64,000 nt of DNA, taken from assembly GCF_902364945.1 (NCBI RefSeq), contig NZ_CABJFS010000002.1, positions 186,001-250,000 of the forward strand, read 5' to 3'. The notes beneath the pieces were generated by a model that saw only the letters and a list, made by a program, of their open reading frames with translations, ran no database searches and was not told the origin of the DNA. Below are positions 60,695-64,000 of the stretch, one piece after another; position 1 is the stretch's first letter; each line of letters begins with the position of its first letter. The position numbers were made by a program, and so were the translations under genes. The stretch comes from Collinsella aerofaciens. Its GTDB lineage: Bacteria > Actinomycetota > Coriobacteriia > Coriobacteriales > Coriobacteriaceae.

Positions 60695-61501
60695 ATGGAT
60701 TCCAATGACTTTAACTTGGGGTACGAAGAGGTCTACAACGACCGCCTTGGTGAGACCAAGAGCATGATTACGCTCGCGACCCTGCTCGATTCGCTTGACC
60801 AAGGTGCAGAGGGCGTGCGCTACAATGCTGTAATGCGGGGAGCGTACGAAATCGCTGAAAAGGCAAATCCCAGTGGCCTGCCCTCATCGACACCAGATGT
60901 GACCCTCGTTTCCAGTGTCATCCGCTCCAACGTCAAGCTTATGATCTACAACATCATTGAGTACTCAGTCACTAATCTCATGCAGGCGATTTACGACAGA
61001 GTAAAGGACGAGGGTTGCGGCTACGCTGAGGTTTCCGAAAAGCTTCAATCGATTTGGCACCATACCCAAATGTATAACGGGTTGAGCGACCCAAAAGCCA
61101 GCAATAGTACTGCCGAGTCCATAAGCAAGAGGTTGCTTGATCATGCTGTTAAAAATAACGTACTTCAATTCAGCGTTCGGAACACCATCGCCGGTGGAAA
61201 TCTAGATGCAGACAAAATCCTCAAGCTCTTTGATGACCACGGAATATCGATTCATGATGATATAGCGAACTGCAAGAGGGATGAGATTAAGAGCGAGCTT
61301 AAAGACATCAAGAATCGACGGAATGACCTAGCTCATGGATCAATATCGTTTGCAGAAGCAAGCAATCAGGTGACAACACCGGAGCTTGCGGAGCTAGTCA
61401 ATCATGTTGACTCATTTTTGATGCAGCTCCGCAAGGATGTTTCGACCTACCTCAACGCCGGTGAATATCGGCGCGGTATGACCGAATCAGAAGAGGGCTA
61501 G
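60695..61501 (+). CDS. HEPN-domain protein (MAE_28990-like)
   Basis: 268 residues, helical. The motif RNDLAH (209-214) is the Rx4H active site of HEPN ribonucleases, set in a long helix (KDIKNRRNDLAHGSISFAEA). An earlier helical segment with KLMIYNIIEYSVTNLM is the usual position-1 helix. It resembles the MAE_28990/MAE_18760 group, often coded next to DUF262 proteins. The stop codon shares four bases with the convergent methyltransferase stop (ctag). It is probably the effector, cutting RNA or DNA on activation. Confidence 0.8.
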   Translation: MDSNDFNLGYEEVYNDRLGETKSMITLATLLDSLDQGAEGVRYNAVMRGAYEIAEKANPSGLPSSTPDVTLVSSVIRSNVKLMIYNIIEYSVTNLMQAIYDRVKDEGCGYAEVSEKLQSIWHHTQMYNGLSDPKASNSTAESISKRLLDHAVKNNVLQFSVRNTIAGGNLDADKILKLFDDHGISIHDDIANCKRDEIKSELKDIKNRRNDLAHGSISFAEASNQVTTPELAELVNHVDSFLMQLRKDVSTYLNAGEYRRGMTESEEG

Positions 61502-62574
61502 TGTACGCAAGCGGCAATTATGCTTTTGCCAACCGCTTCGCCGAGCTTTGGTGGCACGGCGTTTCCAATATGCCGTGCCACAGCTTTCTTGCTGATCTTC
61601 TCGCCAGGCCTAATGAACTTGTAATCCTGCGGGAAGCTCTGCAAGACGGCACCCTCACGCAAGGTTAGGGCTCGATTTTGCTCTGGATGCCCAAACCGGC
61701 CCGTACCGTACATATAGAACTGCGTAGTTATAGTTGGGGACGTCTCGTCCCAAGCCATCCTCCCGTAGACCGCAGGGTACGTTTGGCCAGCAGCCTTTTT
61801 ATGACAATCAAGCCTCAGGTCCTCAGGCCAATCTCGCCACGTGCCATTAGGCGTCGAAGCCTTAATGCGCTTCAAGTTTAGTTCTGATAGCGCCGACGCC
61901 GTTTGCAGAGAGTCCCCCCTGCAAGAGCCGCCAGCGCTCACGGCAGGCAGCGCACCTATTGCCTGCCGAACCGTAACAGCATGAGCGTTATCATTCGTAG
62001 GGTCAATCAAGCTGATGGACCCATTTCTAGAAGCTAGCAGAATCAATCGCCGCCTATGCTGGGGCACACCGTACTCCTCAGCCTTTACGACGCTGTATTC
62101 CACCGAGTATCCGGACTCCTTAAGCGTGTTCAAGAAACCAGAGAAGATGCTCTCCTTCTCGAGCTCGGGCACGTTCTCCATGGACACGTAATCTGGCTGC
62201 ACTTCACGTACAAGCCTCCCAAACTGCGCAAGCAACCCCCAGTCCTTGTGCTTCTCGCGATGCTTCTTGTCCTTGCGGTGCTTCGAGAAGGGCTGGCAAG
62301 GAGCGCACCCTACCAAGACTTTGATGTCAAAGTCCTTCAGGAGCTCCTTGACTTCCTCCCCGGTGACCTCGGCGATGTTCTTGCAGATGAACTTGTCCTT
62401 GCCGTTGTTCGCATCGTAGGCGTACTGGCAAGAGGAATCGAGGTCAAACCCAGCCACCACATCGATGCCAGCGGTGCGTAAACCGTAGGTCAGGCCCCCG
62501 ACCCCGCAAAACAAATCCACAGCACCAATGGAGGCGCTCTGAGCCTTATCCTCCGTGGAACTATCAACGCTCAT
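61498..62574 (-). CDS. DNA (cytosine-5) methyltransferase
   Basis: 358 residues. Motif I is DLFCGVGGLTYGL, the catalytic motif IV has PCQPFS, motif VI is ENV (MENVPELE), motif VIII is QHRRRL, and motif X is GNAVPP near the end. The target-recognition region (about residues 210-290) is short. The ATG at 62574 sits after GAAGGGG; an in-frame GTG lies 9 bases further upstream. No restriction endonuclease lies beside it, but the DUF262-HEPN pair converges on it, so the three may form one restriction-like cassette. Confidence 0.93.
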   Translation of the reverse strand: MSVDSSTEDKAQSASIGAVDLFCGVGGLTYGLRTAGIDVVAGFDLDSSCQYAYDANNGKDKFICKNIAEVTGEEVKELLKDFDIKVLVGCAPCQPFSKHRKDKKHREKHKDWGLLAQFGRLVREVQPDYVSMENVPELEKESIFSGFLNTLKESGYSVEYSVVKAEEYGVPQHRRRLILLASRNGSISLIDPTNDNAHAVTVRQAIGALPAVSAGGSCRGDSLQTASALSELNLKRIKASTPNGTWRDWPEDLRLDCHKKAAGQTYPAVYGRMAWDETSPTITTQFYMYGTGRFGHPEQNRALTLREGAVLQSFPQDYKFIRPGEKISKKAVARHIGNAVPPKLGEAVGKSIIAACVH

Positions 62575-62583
62575 CGCAATCAC

Positions 62584-62859
62584 CCCTTCGGCGTCCTAGA
62601 ATGACCGTATGCGAGCGTCACAAACTCGAAAAGAATTCAACTCGCTAACTTTATAGATTAGCAGCAATCAGGGGGATTGGAGACCTGAGCTTGAAAACGT
62701 CACCGAACGGCTGTTTGCTTCTCGTAAACAGCAGAAGTGCAGGTAAAACGCCTTGGCCTCGATTTGCTTGATCGCCTGCTCCAAGTACGGCAATACGGAG
62801 AGGTCCTGGCCGCCGGAGGCCGTGCAAAGCGCTCCGCTTGTATGGTCGCCCGTGCTCTT
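62584..62859. other. Gap without a clear gene
   Basis: Upstream of the methyltransferase. On the minus strand the primase-fragment frame continues past its stop for about 60 codons (SVLPYLEQAIKQIEA) with weak coding character, which suggests decay of a longer gene. No other feature was seen. Confidence 0.4.
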
Positions 62860-63108
62860 TCAGCCTGCGTTCGCCGCATGCCAGAAGAGCGTGCCCGCCG
62901 TGATCCTACCGCCCTCGTCCACATGCTCGAAGAGCTTGCGGGTAACGGCCTCGTCGTACTTCTCGGGGTCGTGGGAGCACCAGCTGAGGAACGTGTCGTG
63001 GTCGCCTCCAGCGGCCTCGTAGCTGATGCCGATGTTCTTCCAAGTCTCGTAGTTCTTGGGCGGCTCCATAGAGAGGAACGCCAAGTCGGCCTTCTCCTTA
63101 TCGTTCAT
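62860..63108 (-). CDS. PriCT-2-like primase fragment
   Basis: 82 residues. NYETWKNIGISYEAAGGDHDTF, then WCSHDPEKYDEA and GGRITAGTLFWHAANAG form the conserved pattern of PriCT-2 domains from phage and plasmid primases. The stop truncates the normal protein (often over 400 residues). The ATG overlaps the end of the upstream 56-residue frame. It is either a stand-alone domain or a remnant. Confidence 0.65.
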   Translation of the reverse strand: MNDKEKADLAFLSMEPPKNYETWKNIGISYEAAGGDHDTFLSWCSHDPEKYDEAVTRKLFEHVDEGGRITAGTLFWHAANAG

Positions 63109-63268
63109 GCTGGCTCACCCCGCAATCGAGCTGCGAGGCGGCGCTCCCCGTGACCGAGCTGTATGATGCAGCCACGACAGGCCCCCGTCCTGTCCACTCG
63201 CCGCCGGTGGCCCCACCGCCAAGTATACGGCCACCGGTGTCATTTTCCTTGAATGCTTCCATAGGCAT
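63098..63268 (-). CDS. Small hypothetical protein, 56 residues
   Basis: ATG two bases after the stop of the HTH gene, with GAGG seven bases upstream. The end overlaps the primase-fragment start by 11 bases. The content is Gly-, Ala- and Ser-rich (GGRILGGGATGGEWTG). Its tight packing between the two genes supports translation; I do not recognise it. Confidence 0.5.
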   Translation of the reverse strand: MPMEAFKENDTGGRILGGGATGGEWTGRGPVVAASYSSVTGSAASQLDCGVSQHER

Positions 63269-63270
63269 CG

Positions 63271-63516
63271 CTAGTCCTCAATGCCGAGCATGTCGCAGAT
63301 TTTCTGCCCGCTGATCGCCCAGGTGCCGCCGATCATCATCGCGGGGAGCGTCCCGTCCGCGCACCACTTCTGGACTTGGCGCAGGCTCCACCCGCCGATC
63401 TCGGCCACGTGCTTGGGGGTCTCGCACACCTTCACGTCCGCGCGCCGGATTTGCGAGCAGCCGAGCGGCTCCTTCCCATGCCCTATTCTCGCCTTTGTAC
63501 CGAGCCATTCAGTCAC
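63271..63516 (-). CDS. Helix-turn-helix (excisionase-like) protein
   Basis: 81 residues from a GTG with AGAGG upstream. The C-terminal half is a winged helix-turn-helix of the excisionase/MerR type (VAEIGGWSLRQVQKWCADGT, then IGGTWAISGQKICDML). It may control excision or the downstream primase-like operon. The first 25 residues are unlikely to be folded and the start is uncertain. Confidence 0.7.
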   Translation of the reverse strand: MTEWLGTKARIGHGKEPLGCSQIRRADVKVCETPKHVAEIGGWSLRQVQKWCADGTLPAMMIGGTWAISGQKICDMLGIED

Positions 63517-63837
63517 CGCCCTAACCTCTGAGCTACTAATGACGTGTGATCACGGTTAAGACTGTACAAGAGCGAATTGCCGCGTTTAACTGTGGTTATG
63601 TAGTGCAGCAGTGGCAAAACTGCTTGACGGCGCGGGACTTCCATTTTGCTTTGCGACTGCTTGGACGGCCAAATTGCTCATTTGCTGACTTATAGCAATG
63701 CCCCAACGGCACCGTCGCGTTTGCAAACAGCCGCGGCCAACAGCAAGAACATCAGCAATTCCGTCGGCATGCATCGGACGTTCGCCGCTGGGGTATCCTT
63801 GGAGCACATGCACCGCAAGCCGCACAAAGGAGCCGCC
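63517..63837. other. Gap without a clear gene
   Basis: About 320 bases, less GC-rich. No tRNA, no good hairpin with a T run and no plausible gene were found. It likely marks the end of the island before chromosomal sequence resumes. Confidence 0.4.
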
Positions 63838-64000
63838 ATGCGCACCGAGCTCGATGTTCCCTTTTCGCACAAAGACCAGGCCAAGGCCCTGGGCGCCAAG
63901 TGGGACCGGGTCAAGAAGATCTGGTACGTGCCCGGTGGCGTCAACCCCGAGCCCTTTGCCGCGTGGCTGCCCGGCGTGGATCGCTCCGACCCCAGCGCGC
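63838..64000 (+). CDS. DUF5710-like protein, 3'-truncated by window
   Basis: The ATG follows AAAGGAG by five bases, with 54 codons visible. The sequence ELDVPFSHKDQAKALGAKWD then KIWYVPGGVNPEPFAAWLP is the short domain known as DUF5710, often found in plasmid or phage primases and DNA-topology proteins, and also in some chromosomal proteins. The rest lies beyond the window, so its full domain make-up is unknown. Confidence 0.75.
   Translation, partial: MRTELDVPFSHKDQAKALGAKWDRVKKIWYVPGGVNPEPFAAWLPGVDRSDPSA

Noticed and set aside
58551..63837. An attR copy of the tRNA-Val 3' end at the far side of the island
   Set aside because: I looked for TTCAAATC or TTCTAACGCCC downstream and found none in the window; the right boundary stays undefined.

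Overview
The window is about 60% GC and carries densely packed genes, mostly on the minus strand. Its content (T-box-controlled pheST, a Tad pilus operon, a CbiMN-Q-O metal transporter, SipW-type exported proteins, single tRNA genes with long structured tails) suggests a Coriobacteriia chromosome (Actinomycetota), most like Collinsella. That genus call rests on gene style and on my memory of such genomes, not on a search.

Layout. 1-17 kb: housekeeping genes (S11 carboxypeptidase, serS, proC, rlmH, SPFH protein, TatD nuclease, rsmA, metG, rsmI, a GH5-like protein), with tRNA-Ser, three tRNA-Arg, tRNA-Leu and tRNA-Phe between them. Each of these six minus-strand tRNAs is followed by an unusual tail: a duplicated tRNA 3' end split by a roughly 105-115 bp three-hairpin element. 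16.6-26.8 kb: a toxin-antitoxin pair whose toxin is broken by an amber codon, then a Tad/Flp pilus operon (cpaB, tadZ, tadA, tadB, tadC, flp and pseudopilin-like genes) ending in a DUF192 gene. 27-38 kb: rsgA, a P-type cation ATPase, pyk, an orphan nuclease-fold protein, a zinc-dependent phospholipase-like protein and a CbiMN/CbiQ/CbiO transporter behind a NikR-type operator. 38-48 kb: pheS-pheT with a T-box leader, an M32 carboxypeptidase, glmM and a DUF4012 protein. 48-58 kb: an EamA exporter and an eight-gene operon of four SipW-type exported proteins, two SipW-like signal peptidases, a membrane-anchored McrB-like AAA+ ATPase and a DUF2357-like coiled-coil protein. 58.5-64 kb: tRNA-Val followed by a decayed mobile island holding an IS21 istB fragment, a phage scaffold remnant, a DUF262 + HEPN + C5-methyltransferase defence module, and excisionase/primase-like remnants.

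How the genes may work together. In the 49.4-58.3 kb operon the two signal peptidases most likely process the four TYAW[FY]-type precursors. The AAA+/coiled-coil pair, normally of restriction-system ancestry, appears to have been recruited to the membrane as part of this export or assembly machine. This is the best candidate for an undescribed system. The tRNA tails are the strongest non-coding candidate: four tRNA species carry the same hairpin architecture with different stem sequences, always placed at the T-loop of a partial tRNA copy. The DUF262-HEPN pair convergent with a C5 methyltransferase looks like a modification-guided defence cassette on an island next to a tRNA.
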